Positions 27,798 through 37,562 of a stretch of 64,000 nucleotides of DNA are shown here, one piece after another. Position numbers and translations under genes: made by a program. Location: contig NZ_SGXG01000001.1 in assembly GCF_004216715.1 (NCBI RefSeq), positions 2,526,501 through 2,590,500 on the forward strand, given 5' to 3'. The notes below the pieces were generated by a model. The model was not told the origin of the DNA, did no database searches, and was given only the letters and a program-made list of their open reading frames with translations. This DNA is from Cecembia calidifontis. Its GTDB lineage: Bacteria; Bacteroidota; Bacteroidia; Cytophagales; Cyclobacteriaceae. Within the stretch, counting starts at the first letter, position 1; each line of letters begins with the position of its first letter.

Positions 27798-29237
27798 ATG
27801 AACTTTATAAAGATATTTCCAATAATTCTTTTATTGAAAACTTCTGAATGCAGAGGTAATAAAAGTATTCAAATTGAAGAAATTTCTGAATTGAATAAAT
27901 CTATTGAATTCACATCTGATGATTATTATCAAGTGGAATTGTTAAAAATTGAAGAATTACCTGGAAGTGTAAGAAGGATATATAGAGAATGGGATGATTT
28001 AAGCCAAGAATCAAAAAAGATACTTTTTAATGATATATTTGAGAAAGAAAATTATTGGGGTTATTTTTTTTCAACTTGGGCTAAATATTCTTTTTACACT
28101 GAAAACCCCAAAATTTTAAGGATTTTTCAAGAAGCACTTCGTTTTGTAAAAAATGAATATTCAGTTGATGGAGTGATTATGACAGAAAGAGAAGTACTCG
28201 AAGGTCATTGGTATAGAGAAACTTTTGCTCGAAATATGCGACTTTTATTAGATGCTTATTCTTACACTAATGATTTGGCTGTTTTGGGGATAATTGAAGA
28301 GCAAACAAATCTTTGGATAGGAACAAACGAAAAGTCAAATGTTAAAGGATTTAAAATTTATCCTTACAGTTCAAAGTTAAAAAATGCAAGAAGCTCAGAG
28401 ATAAACCCGAATCAAAATTTACAAATGGGGTTAGTTTTTTCGAAGCTTTACTTTAATGAAAAAAGTAAATTTTATATGAACGATTTTATTAAGGAATCTG
28501 CTTTGAATGAAATAAAAGCTGGCTTAAGTCTTGTTAGAGAAAATGGTTTTTTCCCTTTAAATCAGCATGCAATAAATGTAGGGGATTCCAATTATGCGGG
28601 TTTGTCAACGATTGTCTTATATGAATTAGCGCAAATATGGGCTGACCCTGATTTTATTGATATTTTGAAGAGGGTTGGAATATGGCTTGAAAAGTCTTTT
28701 AATGAATCGAGGCCATGGAATACAAAAGATGATTTACCAGACTATCATTTCGATCAGTTTACAGCTTTTAATTTATTTTCAAGAATCCCCGCATTTTATG
28801 CAGCCGGGCTTCCTTCCCAACGTGCTAAACAATGGATGGAGTTTGTAAAAACTAAGTTTACGGATTTTCAGATTTTAGATCTTACTCCTCGATGGGATAA
28901 TTTACAATCACTACCTGAAAATTATTATTCAAATCATAAAAGAAATAAAGATCTAAAACATCTTCCCCCTAAATTGTATGTTCGAAAGGAAGATAATGTA
29001 GTTTTTATTAATGTTGTTGGAAGCGAGATTAAAGATTTTAAAATTTGTCAATTAGATCAAAATTCAATTAAAGACGGGGTGTTTGAAGACCTTGAAATAA
29101 AGGAAGGTGACCAATTAAAAGTGTATGATGTTCATAATAATATGACAACGCTTGTTTTTGGGCCATTAATGGCGGGGAGTCATCTAAAAGTTTTCGTAAA
29201 TTTTTTTGATTACAACAATCCCATCAAAAATAAATAG
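27798..29237 (+). CDS. Unrecognised exported protein in the polysaccharide locus, possible alpha/alpha-toroid
   Basis: I do not recognise the family. ATG 27798 gives 479 residues with a hydrophobic N-terminal stretch (IKIFPIILLL) that could be a weak signal. The central ~300 residues are rich in paired helices with repeated W/Y/H residues (WGYFFSTWAKYSFYT, REVLEGHWYRETFARNMRLL, PLNQHAINVGDSNYAG, DYHFDQFTAFNLF), as in six-hairpin glycosidases, lyases and uronate epimerases. The last ~90 residues look beta-rich. The position between flippase and polymerase genes suggests modification or trimming of the polymer; this is inference. An alternative start at 27750 would overlap the flippase gene. 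Confidence 0.7.
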   Translation: MNFIKIFPIILLLKTSECRGNKSIQIEEISELNKSIEFTSDDYYQVELLKIEELPGSVRRIYREWDDLSQESKKILFNDIFEKENYWGYFFSTWAKYSFYTENPKILRIFQEALRFVKNEYSVDGVIMTEREVLEGHWYRETFARNMRLLLDAYSYTNDLAVLGIIEEQTNLWIGTNEKSNVKGFKIYPYSSKLKNARSSEINPNQNLQMGLVFSKLYFNEKSKFYMNDFIKESALNEIKAGLSLVRENGFFPLNQHAINVGDSNYAGLSTIVLYELAQIWADPDFIDILKRVGIWLEKSFNESRPWNTKDDLPDYHFDQFTAFNLFSRIPAFYAAGLPSQRAKQWMEFVKTKFTDFQILDLTPRWDNLQSLPENYYSNHKRNKDLKHLPPKLYVRKEDNVVFINVVGSEIKDFKICQLDQNSIKDGVFEDLEIKEGDQLKVYDVHNNMTTLVFGPLMAGSHLKVFVNFFDYNNPIKNK

Positions 29238-30611
29238 ATGTACTTAATTATAAGTTTATTTGTTTTAGTTTTTTCTTTTTTACTTTTTCAAAAAGCGTCA
29301 GGGACCTTGTCCCCTTTAAGGCTCAACATGATATCTTGGATTTTTTATTTTGAATTAATTATACAATATTTTATTTCCTCTCTTTTTGTAATATATGAAA
29401 TTGATGAGCATTATTTAATTGGGAAAGTTTATGATTCCACAGCTAGGTCGCTAGGCTATTGGGCGATTATGTACACGATGATTTTTTTTCCATTGGGAAT
29501 GGTTTTGGCAAATTTTGTTTGGAAAGCTAAACCTAAAGAACTTTTTGACAGGTATGTCAAAAAAGAAATTAAACCTTTTTATAGTAAAAAAGACTCTTTT
29601 TTAAGATTGCCCCTCTATTTTTTAACGTTAATCAGTGTTTCAGCAGTTTTATATACATTTTACATAATGAAAGAGATACCTCTTTTTAGTATGTTTTCAG
29701 GTAATTCAACAGTTGATTTAGCAATAGCCAGAGAAGAAGCCGGAAGAGGATTTCAAGGAAATTTTTTTATAAGGAATGTGTTTGGAATTACCTTGACACC
29801 AATCCTTTCCTATATTGCATTTAGTTATTATAAAATGACCAAAGGAAAGTTTGATTTTTTTTGGTTTTTGATATTATTTGTTTTTTCTATTCTTATAGTT
29901 ACTTATAATATATCCAAAGCTCCTATAGTTCTTTATTTCCTTGGGTTTATTTTTTTTCGGGTATTAGAAAAAGGTAAAGTTAATAAGATGGTTTTGATAT
30001 TAGGAGTAAGTGGAATATTAGTTCTCTTGCTTATATTCTATTCCTTCTTGAGCACCACAGAGTTAAACTTACTATTCGGTCTAAGATTTGGGATTCCAGG
30101 AAGGATTCTTTTCAGCCAAAGTGCTGCTGTATATCTTACCTTTGATACCTTCCCTAATTTTCATGAATATTTGGGAATCAGTAGTTTTTCCGACTATGTC
30201 TCAGTTTTTGGTATTCAACCTTCAGAACGTTCATCAAGGTTGTTAATGGAAAGATATTTTTCAAGTAGAGTTGAGGAAGGTACAGCAGGAGTATTGAATA
30301 CTCTTTTTATAGCAGAATCTTTCGCGAATTTTGGTTGGTTAGGCTTGGCATTAGCGCCTTCTTATGTTGGCTTTTTAATCCAGACTATGTATGTGTTTTT
30401 CTTAAAATCCAGAAAAACGCCTGTATTCTTAGGTCTTTTTGCATATTTTTCCTATAAAGGAGGAGTTAGTGGGGGATTTAATGAATATATATATAATTCG
30501 GGGTTATTAATACTAATTGGTGTAATAAGTATTCTTTTTTTAAATGCTTCATATTTTAAGACTTTCTTTAGTAAGAAAGTGACAAGAACCTTAAAAGTCC
30601 CAAACAACTAA
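29238..30611 (+). CDS. Wzy-like polysaccharide polymerase
   Basis: Multi-spanning membrane protein, 457 residues and about 11-12 hydrophobic segments, starting one base after the previous gene. A soluble loop between residues ~275 and ~355 carries FGLRFGIPGRILFSQSAAVY and ERSSRLLMERYFSSR, as in oligosaccharide repeat-unit polymerases. Sequence conservation in Wzy proteins is low, so the call rests on topology and context (next to Wzx, Wzz and glycosyltransferases). Very AT-rich. Confidence 0.78.
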   Translation: MYLIISLFVLVFSFLLFQKASGTLSPLRLNMISWIFYFELIIQYFISSLFVIYEIDEHYLIGKVYDSTARSLGYWAIMYTMIFFPLGMVLANFVWKAKPKELFDRYVKKEIKPFYSKKDSFLRLPLYFLTLISVSAVLYTFYIMKEIPLFSMFSGNSTVDLAIAREEAGRGFQGNFFIRNVFGITLTPILSYIAFSYYKMTKGKFDFFWFLILFVFSILIVTYNISKAPIVLYFLGFIFFRVLEKGKVNKMVLILGVSGILVLLLIFYSFLSTTELNLLFGLRFGIPGRILFSQSAAVYLTFDTFPNFHEYLGISSFSDYVSVFGIQPSERSSRLLMERYFSSRVEEGTAGVLNTLFIAESFANFGWLGLALAPSYVGFLIQTMYVFFLKSRKTPVFLGLFAYFSYKGGVSGGFNEYIYNSGLLILIGVISILFLNASYFKTFFSKKVTRTLKVPNN

Positions 30612-30612
30612 G

Positions 30613-31713
30613 ATGAAGATGATTTTCCATTTGCCTTTTGAACCTGATAAAACTCGATTGTCAGCAAGTCAAATCAGGCCTTATAAAATGATTAATGCTT
30701 TTCAAAATGTTGGTTATGAAGTAGCCTTGGTAATTGGATCGGCTAAAACTAGAAAAGATCAAATTAAGCACATCAAAAAAAGGATATTAAACGGTGAAAA
30801 ATTTGACTTTTTATATTCGGAAAGTTCTACTATGCCAACAATGCTAACAGAGTCGCACCATTTACCGACTTATCCTTTTTTGGACTTTGGTTTTTTTTAT
30901 TTTCTTAAAAAAAATAAAATTCCAATTGGGCTATTTTATAGAGATATACATTGGAAGTTTAAACATTACAACGTAAGTTTTTTTAAGAAATCTGTTTCAA
31001 CTTTATTTTATAAATTGGATCTATTTTTATATAAGAAACTAGTAGATGTTATATTTCTTCCTTCAATTGAAATGAAGGAATACATTTTAGAATTAAATTC
31101 CTTAAAAATTCTTTCTTTACCTCCGGGAAGTGAAAAACCAAATTTTGAAATTGGTGTACCAAAGAAAAAGAATGATTTAAAAATCCTTTATGTAGGTGGT
31201 TTAGGAGATCTTTACAATCTTGAGCTATTTTTGATCACTCTAACAAAATTGAAAAATAAAAACATTCAATTTACAATCTGTACAAGAAAGACAGATTATG
31301 AATTGGTCAAAGAAATGTATGATCAATATCTTGAATTTGAAAATATAAATTTGGTCCATGCTGGGGGTGAGGAGCTTAAAAATCTGTATAGAACTAGTGA
31401 CATGTGTTGCCTTTTTGTCAAGCCAAGTCAATATTGGGAATTCGCAATGCCAGTCAAGTTATTTGAATATATTGCTTTCGAAAAACCAATAATAGCAGTA
31501 AAAAATACTTCAGTTGGAAATTATGTCAAGGAAAAAAACATAGGCTGGGCAATTGATTATGATGCTGATCAACTAAGTGTTTTTTTTAAAAAAATTATTC
31601 ATAATGAATTAGATTATAATATTTTAACTGATAATCTCGCAAAAGATGCTCAAGCAAATACCTGGGAAAGTAGAGCTAATTATGTTGCTAATTGTTTAAA
31701 GAATTTTAAATGA
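30613..31713 (+). CDS. Glycosyltransferase, GT-B fold (family 1/4-like)
   Basis: 366 residues. N-terminal half: HLPFEPDKTRLSASQIRPYK and a Rossmann-type domain. C-terminal half: ILYVGGLGDLYNLELFL, then the nucleotide-sugar binding tail MPVKLFEYIAFEKPIIA with the conserved E..A.EKPI pattern of GT4-type enzymes. Acts in the cytoplasm on the lipid-linked repeat unit. Donor and acceptor are unknown. The stop overlaps the next start by 4 bp. Confidence 0.83.
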   Translation: MKMIFHLPFEPDKTRLSASQIRPYKMINAFQNVGYEVALVIGSAKTRKDQIKHIKKRILNGEKFDFLYSESSTMPTMLTESHHLPTYPFLDFGFFYFLKKNKIPIGLFYRDIHWKFKHYNVSFFKKSVSTLFYKLDLFLYKKLVDVIFLPSIEMKEYILELNSLKILSLPPGSEKPNFEIGVPKKKNDLKILYVGGLGDLYNLELFLITLTKLKNKNIQFTICTRKTDYELVKEMYDQYLEFENINLVHAGGEELKNLYRTSDMCCLFVKPSQYWEFAMPVKLFEYIAFEKPIIAVKNTSVGNYVKEKNIGWAIDYDADQLSVFFKKIIHNELDYNILTDNLAKDAQANTWESRANYVANCLKNFK

Positions 31714-32807
31714 GAGTTTTAATTTTAAGTGATGCCAATTCTATCCATACTGTAAGGTGGGTTAGAGGACTGAATTCATTGGGAGTCACAATTGGTCTTT
31801 GGTCTATTAATAAACCAGATGAAGGGTTGTATGACGATTGTAAAGGAATTAAAATATATCATTCAAGTATAAAGCAAGAGAGGTTCGGATTGATTTCAAA
31901 ATTGAAATACCTTTCATTGCTTAATTTAGTTAAGAAGTGTATCCTAGATTTTAAACCTGATCTTTTACATGCACATTATGCATCAAGTTTTGGACTTTTA
32001 GGAGCATTATCTGGATTTAAGCCTTTTGTCTTATCAATTTGGGGAAGTGATGTATATGATTTTCCAAACCAAAATATTCTTTTTGCAAGAATTTTAAGAT
32101 ATAACTTAAAAAAAGCAGATTTTCTTTTGTCTACAAGTAAAGCTATGGCAAAAGAAGCATCAAAGTATACAAATAAAGATTTTTATATAACCCCATTTGG
32201 AATTGATTTAAGACTTTTTAAACCTGTCCCTAAATCTGAAGATACTATTTTTACAGTTGGAACTATTAAAACACTAGAGGAGAAATATGGGATTGATCAG
32301 TTGATTGATGCTTTCGCTATCTTTAAAAATAGATATCCGAATGAAACACTAAAGTTGGTTATTGTTGGGGATGGCTCTCTCAAAATTCAGTTACAAAAGC
32401 AGGCGAATGAATTAGGATTAAGCCAAGCTTGTGAATTTGTGGGTAATGTTAAATATGATAAAGTGCCTTTTTTCCATCAACAGTTAGATATTTGTATTTG
32501 CCTTTCAAATAGTGAAAGTTTTGGGGTTTCGGCTATTGAGGCGTCAGCATCCATGAGACCTGTAATAGTTTCTAATGTTGGAGGCCTACCCGAAGTTGTA
32601 AAAGATAATATTACAGGAATTGTTGTTCCTCAAAAGGATCCAAAAAGGGCTGCTGAAGCTATAGAAAAGTTGTTTTTAGACCATTCTTTAAGAAAGAAAA
32701 TGGGGGAAGAGGGTAGAAAAAGAGTAGAAAAACTCTATGATTGGGATAAAAACTTATTGGATATGCTAAAAATCTATGAAAAGATTTTAGAAGATAAGGC
32801 AGTATGA
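31710..32807 (+). CDS. Glycosyltransferase family 4
   Basis: 365 residues with the full GT4 pattern: N-terminal HTVRWVRGLNSLG and LLHAHYASSFG, ILSIWGSDVYDF-like block, ITPFGIDLRLFKP before the linker, then VIVGDGSLKIQLQKQANEL and the catalytic/binding region SNSESFGVSAIEASASMRPV followed by VSNVGGLPEVV. It adds one sugar of the repeat unit. The gene overlaps both neighbours by 4 bp, so translation is probably coupled. Confidence 0.9.
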   Translation: MRVLILSDANSIHTVRWVRGLNSLGVTIGLWSINKPDEGLYDDCKGIKIYHSSIKQERFGLISKLKYLSLLNLVKKCILDFKPDLLHAHYASSFGLLGALSGFKPFVLSIWGSDVYDFPNQNILFARILRYNLKKADFLLSTSKAMAKEASKYTNKDFYITPFGIDLRLFKPVPKSEDTIFTVGTIKTLEEKYGIDQLIDAFAIFKNRYPNETLKLVIVGDGSLKIQLQKQANELGLSQACEFVGNVKYDKVPFFHQQLDICICLSNSESFGVSAIEASASMRPVIVSNVGGLPEVVKDNITGIVVPQKDPKRAAEAIEKLFLDHSLRKKMGEEGRKRVEKLYDWDKNLLDMLKIYEKILEDKAV

Positions 32808-34021
32808 GTAAGAAAAAAACTGTTTGGATTATTAACCAAGACGCAACAACTCCTGAAACAGGATACGCAGGGCGTAGTTATTATTTATCGGAAGAACTGT
32901 CAAACCTTGGGCATAAAGTTTACTTAATTGCAGGTGGGTATTCCCATTTACATTTTATTTCTCCAGATATTCAAAATGAGGTTGAAATAAAACCATTTTC
33001 TAAATTTGATTTTGTTTGGATTAAATTACCAAAATACGGAAATGCCCATAGTAAAAAAAGAATTCTAAATTGGTTTCTATTTGCTTTTAAAATCTCAAAA
33101 TTATTGAATCACATCCCTAATAAACCTGATGTCATTATTTACTCATCACCTCCATTAATTGGGTTTTTAGGAGCATTAAAATTGAAAAGGAAATCTAAAG
33201 CTAATTTAATTTTTGAAATTCGTGATATATGGCCATTGACCCTTAAAGAAATCGGGGGGTATGGCAATTTCAATCCTTTTATTGTGTTTATGTCTTGGAT
33301 TGAAAAATTGGCCTATAGAAAATCTGATAAAATAATTTCAAATCTATCAAATGCATTTCATTATTTGAGGAAATTTGGATTAAAGGAGGAAAAATTTTTA
33401 TGGATTCCGAACGGTATTTCAATATCAGAAATTAACAAATCCATTCCTTTAAATCCTCATATTAATGAACTAATCCCCAAAAATAAATTTATTGTTGGTT
33501 ATTCTGGGACTTTAGGAGCAGCAAACGCACTTGAATTTTTCATTCAGGCTAGTATACAACTTAAAGGTAGTCCTGATATCTTTTTTGTAATAGTTGGATC
33601 TGGTAAGGAAAAGCAAAACCTTATTTCCATGGTAGATGGAAACCAAAATATAATTTTCGTAGATCCTATACCTAAAGAACAAATTCATTCTTTGTTGTCC
33701 CGATTTGATGTTTGCTATCTTGGTTGGAGAAAACACGAATTGTATGAATTTGGTATAGGCTCAAATAAATTACCAGAATATCTTTCATCAGGCAAGCCAA
33801 TTATTCATTCATATTCTGGTAAAAAAGATATTGTTTCAATTGCAGAAGCAGGAATAACGATAGAGGCTGAGAATTCTCAAGAAATAATTTCAGCTATACT
33901 TAAATTGTTAAGAATGGCTAAAAGTGAAAGAGATGTAATGGGTAAGAATGGGTTAAATTTTGCGCATCAATATTTACGGTATGATTCTTTAGCAAAAACT
34001 ATTGAAAATGAATTATTTTAA
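32804..34021 (+). CDS. Glycosyltransferase family 4, WbuB-like
   Basis: 405 residues. N-terminal PETGYAGRSYYLSEELSNLG is the block typical of WbuB-type GT4 enzymes that act on N-acetylated amino sugars. Further on: YSSPPLIGFLGAL, FEIRDIWPLTLKEIG, WIPNGIS, VGYSGTLGAANALEFFI, VIVGSGKEKQNL and GSNKLPEYLSSGKPIIH. Third glycosyltransferase in a row, so with the initiating transferase at 37563 the repeat unit could have about four sugars. Exact linkage unknown. Confidence 0.88.
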   Translation: MSKKKTVWIINQDATTPETGYAGRSYYLSEELSNLGHKVYLIAGGYSHLHFISPDIQNEVEIKPFSKFDFVWIKLPKYGNAHSKKRILNWFLFAFKISKLLNHIPNKPDVIIYSSPPLIGFLGALKLKRKSKANLIFEIRDIWPLTLKEIGGYGNFNPFIVFMSWIEKLAYRKSDKIISNLSNAFHYLRKFGLKEEKFLWIPNGISISEINKSIPLNPHINELIPKNKFIVGYSGTLGAANALEFFIQASIQLKGSPDIFFVIVGSGKEKQNLISMVDGNQNIIFVDPIPKEQIHSLLSRFDVCYLGWRKHELYEFGIGSNKLPEYLSSGKPIIHSYSGKKDIVSIAEAGITIEAENSQEIISAILKLLRMAKSERDVMGKNGLNFAHQYLRYDSLAKTIENELF

Positions 34022-35726
34022 TTTCTCTTTTCTTCAAAGAACTCAAAATGCATTAAATGCACTTGTTACTTTTCTTCTTATTACCATTCTTTTTCTTTTA
34101 TCTTCAACAGTGATTGGACAATCTTTACAGGTTGGGATTCCTGTAATTGAAGAATATGTTAGGAGAAATCAACTGTTAGGGAATGTAAACCAGGATTTTT
34201 CATTTAATATCAGACCTTTAGATGTCAAATTATTAAATGATGAATATTTCTGGAAAAACACAAATGATTTGTTAAAGAATGACACCACTATCCATTCATC
34301 AAAAAAAATACATTTCAATCTTTCTTTCTTGCCCCTCTTTTCAAAAAACCAAATTCATTCTGGCTCCCCCTATCCTGAAGTATCACAATTGATAAATTCG
34401 AAAGGGTTTCAGACCTACCTTACAGGAGGAGTCTTTGGCGAAATTGGTCCGTTAAGTTTTCAGATTCAGCCAGAAGCAATCTTTGCGCAAAATTCGGTAT
34501 ATGATTACGGAGTATCCAAATCAATATATACTGAGTATTTAGAACAATTTGGTGAGGGTGGTTATTTTAGGGTTTTACCTGGCCAAAGTAATATCAAATT
34601 GAATTTTGGTTCTTTTTCAATTGGAGCATCTACAGAAAATATTTGGTGGGGACCAGGGCAGTTCAATTCTCTCTTATTTTCAAACAATGCTTTTGGGTTT
34701 GAACATCTAACCTTCAATACCAGACGACCTGCAAAAACCTTTTTAGGCAGTTTTGAAGGACAATTACTTGTAGGAAGATTGGAGGGTTCAAATCTGTCAA
34801 CAACTAATGTTAACAATCTACTTAATGATTGGAGATATTTGAATGGTATTACTATCAACTATCAACCAAAATGGACTCCGGGTTTATTTATTGGTGCATC
34901 AAGAGTTTTTCAACAATATGAGTCATTTAGAGGGAAATCTTTCAGAGATTATTTCCCAATTTTTGAGTTTTTCCAAAAGGAAAGGTTGTATCAGAATGGA
35001 GGCAGTTCACAAGAATTTAATCAAGAGGGTAGAGATCAACAACTAACAGGATTTGTAAGGTATTTTAACAGAAAAGCCAATGCAGAATTATACTTTGAAT
35101 ATGGTAGGAGAGATCATTCTTTAAACTGGAGAGAGGCAATTTTGAATCCAGAGCATGCAAGGGCTTATTTATTTGGCTTCACTAAATTATTTCAAGTTTC
35201 AGGTGAAGCTAATGTTCAGATCAGAGGAGAGGTCCTTCAACAGCAAGAATCTATAAACATAATAATTCGATATCCGGGAATTGGTGGAGGTAGTAATTGG
35301 GCAGGTCATTCACCAGTTACACATGGTTTCACCCACCGCGGTCAAATGCTAGGTCCAGGAGTTGGTCCAAGTAGCAATGTGCAAACTATGGAGGTTGCCT
35401 GGGTGCAAGGCTTCAAAAAACTTGGAATCAGATTAGAACGCTTGAATAGACATCAGGACATCTATCAAAAAAGATTTCCCGATCCCTCTGAGCAAGGAAG
35501 GTGGGTAGATTTATCAGCTAGGCTTTTAGCCGATTGGCAATGGAATAACCTGATTGTAAGTTCTAATTTGAATTTTGTCAATTCATTGAATTACCAATGG
35601 CAGCTCCATCCCAATAGTACTCCCGAATTTCCCCGTGGTCAAAACCTGTTTTCTGTTCATAGTCAGGTAAGTTTGATTTATTTTCCCAAGGGGTTGAAGC
35701 GTTGGCAAAAGAATTTATCGAATTAG
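34008..35726 (+). CDS. Wzi-type capsule assembly outer-membrane protein
   Basis: Beta-barrel lectin-like protein that attaches or organises polymer at the cell surface. From ATG 34008 (14-bp overlap with the preceding gene) 572 residues with a signal segment VTFLLITILFLLSSTVIGQ. Blocks matching capsule assembly protein Wzi: GGVFGEIGPLSFQIQPEAIF, the conserved ENIWWGPGQFNSLLFSNNA and FTHRGQMLGPGVGPSS. A C-terminal alternation of aromatic and polar residues suggests barrel strands. Its presence argues for a capsule or cell-bound EPS rather than only O-antigen. Confidence 0.87.
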   Translation: MNYFNFSFLQRTQNALNALVTFLLITILFLLSSTVIGQSLQVGIPVIEEYVRRNQLLGNVNQDFSFNIRPLDVKLLNDEYFWKNTNDLLKNDTTIHSSKKIHFNLSFLPLFSKNQIHSGSPYPEVSQLINSKGFQTYLTGGVFGEIGPLSFQIQPEAIFAQNSVYDYGVSKSIYTEYLEQFGEGGYFRVLPGQSNIKLNFGSFSIGASTENIWWGPGQFNSLLFSNNAFGFEHLTFNTRRPAKTFLGSFEGQLLVGRLEGSNLSTTNVNNLLNDWRYLNGITINYQPKWTPGLFIGASRVFQQYESFRGKSFRDYFPIFEFFQKERLYQNGGSSQEFNQEGRDQQLTGFVRYFNRKANAELYFEYGRRDHSLNWREAILNPEHARAYLFGFTKLFQVSGEANVQIRGEVLQQQESINIIIRYPGIGGGSNWAGHSPVTHGFTHRGQMLGPGVGPSSNVQTMEVAWVQGFKKLGIRLERLNRHQDIYQKRFPDPSEQGRWVDLSARLLADWQWNNLIVSSNLNFVNSLNYQWQLHPNSTPEFPRGQNLFSVHSQVSLIYFPKGLKRWQKNLSN

Positions 35727-35780
35727 TTGCTGGCTTATTAATATCAGCGACCTTATAGAAGTTTAATTTTATTTAATTTT

Positions 35781-37097
35781 ATGAAAATTACCGTTGTTGG
35801 TACCGGATATGTGGGATTGGTTTCCGGTGCATGTTTTGCCGAAGTGGGTATCCATGTGGTCTGCGTGGATGTGGACCAGAAGAAGATTGAAGGCCTAAAA
35901 AGGGGAATCATGCCCATCTATGAACCTGGCTTGGAAGAAATAGTCAAAAGAAATTATGCCTCAGGAAGGTTGGACTTTAGTACCAATCTTTCTGAAGCCA
36001 TACAGGGTTCCGAAGTAGTCTTTATAGCTGTTGGAACCCCTCCAGGGGAAGATGGTTCCGCAGACCTGAAGTATGTTTTGGCCGTAGCAGATGAAATTGG
36101 ACGCAATATGAAGGACTTCCTGGTAGTGGCCACCAAGAGTACCGTTCCTGTGACCACTGGAGACAAGGTTAAGGCCAGCATCCAAGCCGCCCTGGAAAAG
36201 AGGGGGACGGATATTCCTTTTGCGGTAGCATCCAATCCTGAATTCCTGAAGGAAGGGGCTGCTGTGGAGGATTTTATGAAGCCGGACCGTATAGTGATCG
36301 GGGTAGAAGATGAAAGAGCAGAAGCCATCATGAAGCGCTTATATAAGCCTTTCCAGTTGAACTCTGACCGTATCATCTTTATGGATATCCGCTCAGCGGA
36401 GATGACCAAGTATGCCGCCAATGCCATGTTGGCCACGAAGATTTCTTTTATGAACGATATCGCCAACCTTTGCGAAAGGTTAGGGGCGAATGTTAGCATG
36501 GTTAGAAGAGGGATAGGGACAGACCCCAGAATTGGAAATAAATTCATCTACCCTGGTGTAGGTTACGGAGGTTCCTGCTTCCCCAAAGATGTGAAAGCCA
36601 TTATCAAGACAGGTAAGCAATATGGTTATGACCTGAAGGTGCTTCAGGCCGTGGAAGAGGTAAACGATGCCCAGAAACATGTGCTGGTGGAAAAGGTAAA
36701 ACAACATTTCGGCAGTGAACTGAGCGGAAAAACCTTTGCACTATGGGGTTTGAGTTTCAAGCCTAATACAGACGACATGAGGGAGGCGCCTGCAATAGTG
36801 ATCATCGACGAACTCTTGGCTATGGGGGCTAAGGTAAAGGGTTACGACCCCGTAGCCATGAAAGAAGCCCAGCATATCTATGTGGGGGACAAAATTACCT
36901 ATGCCAAGGATGCTTACGATGCCTGTGTGGACGCTGATGCCCTTTTATTGGTGACAGAGTGGTCTGAGTTCCGTATCCCAAGTTGGGAGGTGCTCGCCAA
37001 AATTCTAAAAAACAAGGTGGTCTTCGATGGCAGGAACATCTATGACCGTGGGTATTTGGAGGAATTGGGTTTTACGTATTATGGGATAGGAGTCTGA
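35781..37097 (+). CDS. UDP-glucose 6-dehydrogenase
   Basis: Makes UDP-glucuronate for the polysaccharide. 438 residues: VVGTGYVGLVSGACFAEVGI at the start, VAVGTPPGEDGSADL, TKSTVPVTTG, SNPEFLKEGAAVEDFMKPDR, catalytic Cys in GYGGSCFPKDVKAII and GLSFKPNTDDMREAP near the end. Clearly distinct from the UDP-HexNAc enzyme at 22476. Base composition and codon choice return to those of the chromosomal genes, in contrast to the AT-rich block before it. Own spacer of 54 bp after wzi. Confidence 0.95.
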   Translation: MKITVVGTGYVGLVSGACFAEVGIHVVCVDVDQKKIEGLKRGIMPIYEPGLEEIVKRNYASGRLDFSTNLSEAIQGSEVVFIAVGTPPGEDGSADLKYVLAVADEIGRNMKDFLVVATKSTVPVTTGDKVKASIQAALEKRGTDIPFAVASNPEFLKEGAAVEDFMKPDRIVIGVEDERAEAIMKRLYKPFQLNSDRIIFMDIRSAEMTKYAANAMLATKISFMNDIANLCERLGANVSMVRRGIGTDPRIGNKFIYPGVGYGGSCFPKDVKAIIKTGKQYGYDLKVLQAVEEVNDAQKHVLVEKVKQHFGSELSGKTFALWGLSFKPNTDDMREAPAIVIIDELLAMGAKVKGYDPVAMKEAQHIYVGDKITYAKDAYDACVDADALLLVTEWSEFRIPSWEVLAKILKNKVVFDGRNIYDRGYLEELGFTYYGIGV

Positions 37098-37562
37098 GGA
37101 GAGGCCAGAAGCGAGAGACGAGAGATTAGACTCGATTCCTGTGGTAGAAACTAGAAGCGAGAAGAGGGAGATTAGACTCGGTTATCCTTGCTATGAAGAT
37201 TGCCCTATTGGAGCCAACAAATAGACTAGATCGGTTGTGGGACTTGATTGGGAGGTCAGTAGGCATTAGCGAAGGTAATTCCGGTCTAATGTCTTATGTC
37301 TAGCGTCTTGTGTCTTGAAATTAGAAGCGAGAAGCGAGAGATTAGACTTGATTCCTGCACTAGAGTCCAGAAGCAAAGCTTGTCCCGAAAATCGGGGAAC
37401 CAAGAAATAAGACTCGATTGGTTGTGAATGGTTCAAGAATTGTCCCGCCACAGACGGGCAAGCTTGGACCATTTTTTTGTATTCAGACAATTGCGAGGAT
37501 TTTTGGGGTTTTAGTTTTTTGTAAGAAAACAATCTATTTTATTTGTGTATATTTTGATTGTT
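37098..37562. repeat. Spacer with purine-rich direct repeats
   Basis: Three imperfect copies of a ~35-bp sequence built on GAAGCGAGAAGCGAGAG plus ATTAGACTCGATTCCTG stand at about 37107, 37152 and 37325, with short hairpins TCCCGAAAATCGGGGA near 37382 and TCCCGCCACAGACGGGCA near 37442. Similar purine-rich words occur at 16.2 and 39.6 kb. No gene is evident in these ~460 bases. Confidence 0.6.

Noticed and set aside
35954..36547. 197-codon open frame on the minus strand inside the UDP-glucose dehydrogenase gene
   Set aside because: It lies wholly antisense to a clearly conserved gene, has low-complexity Ser/Thr-rich text and no recognisable domain.
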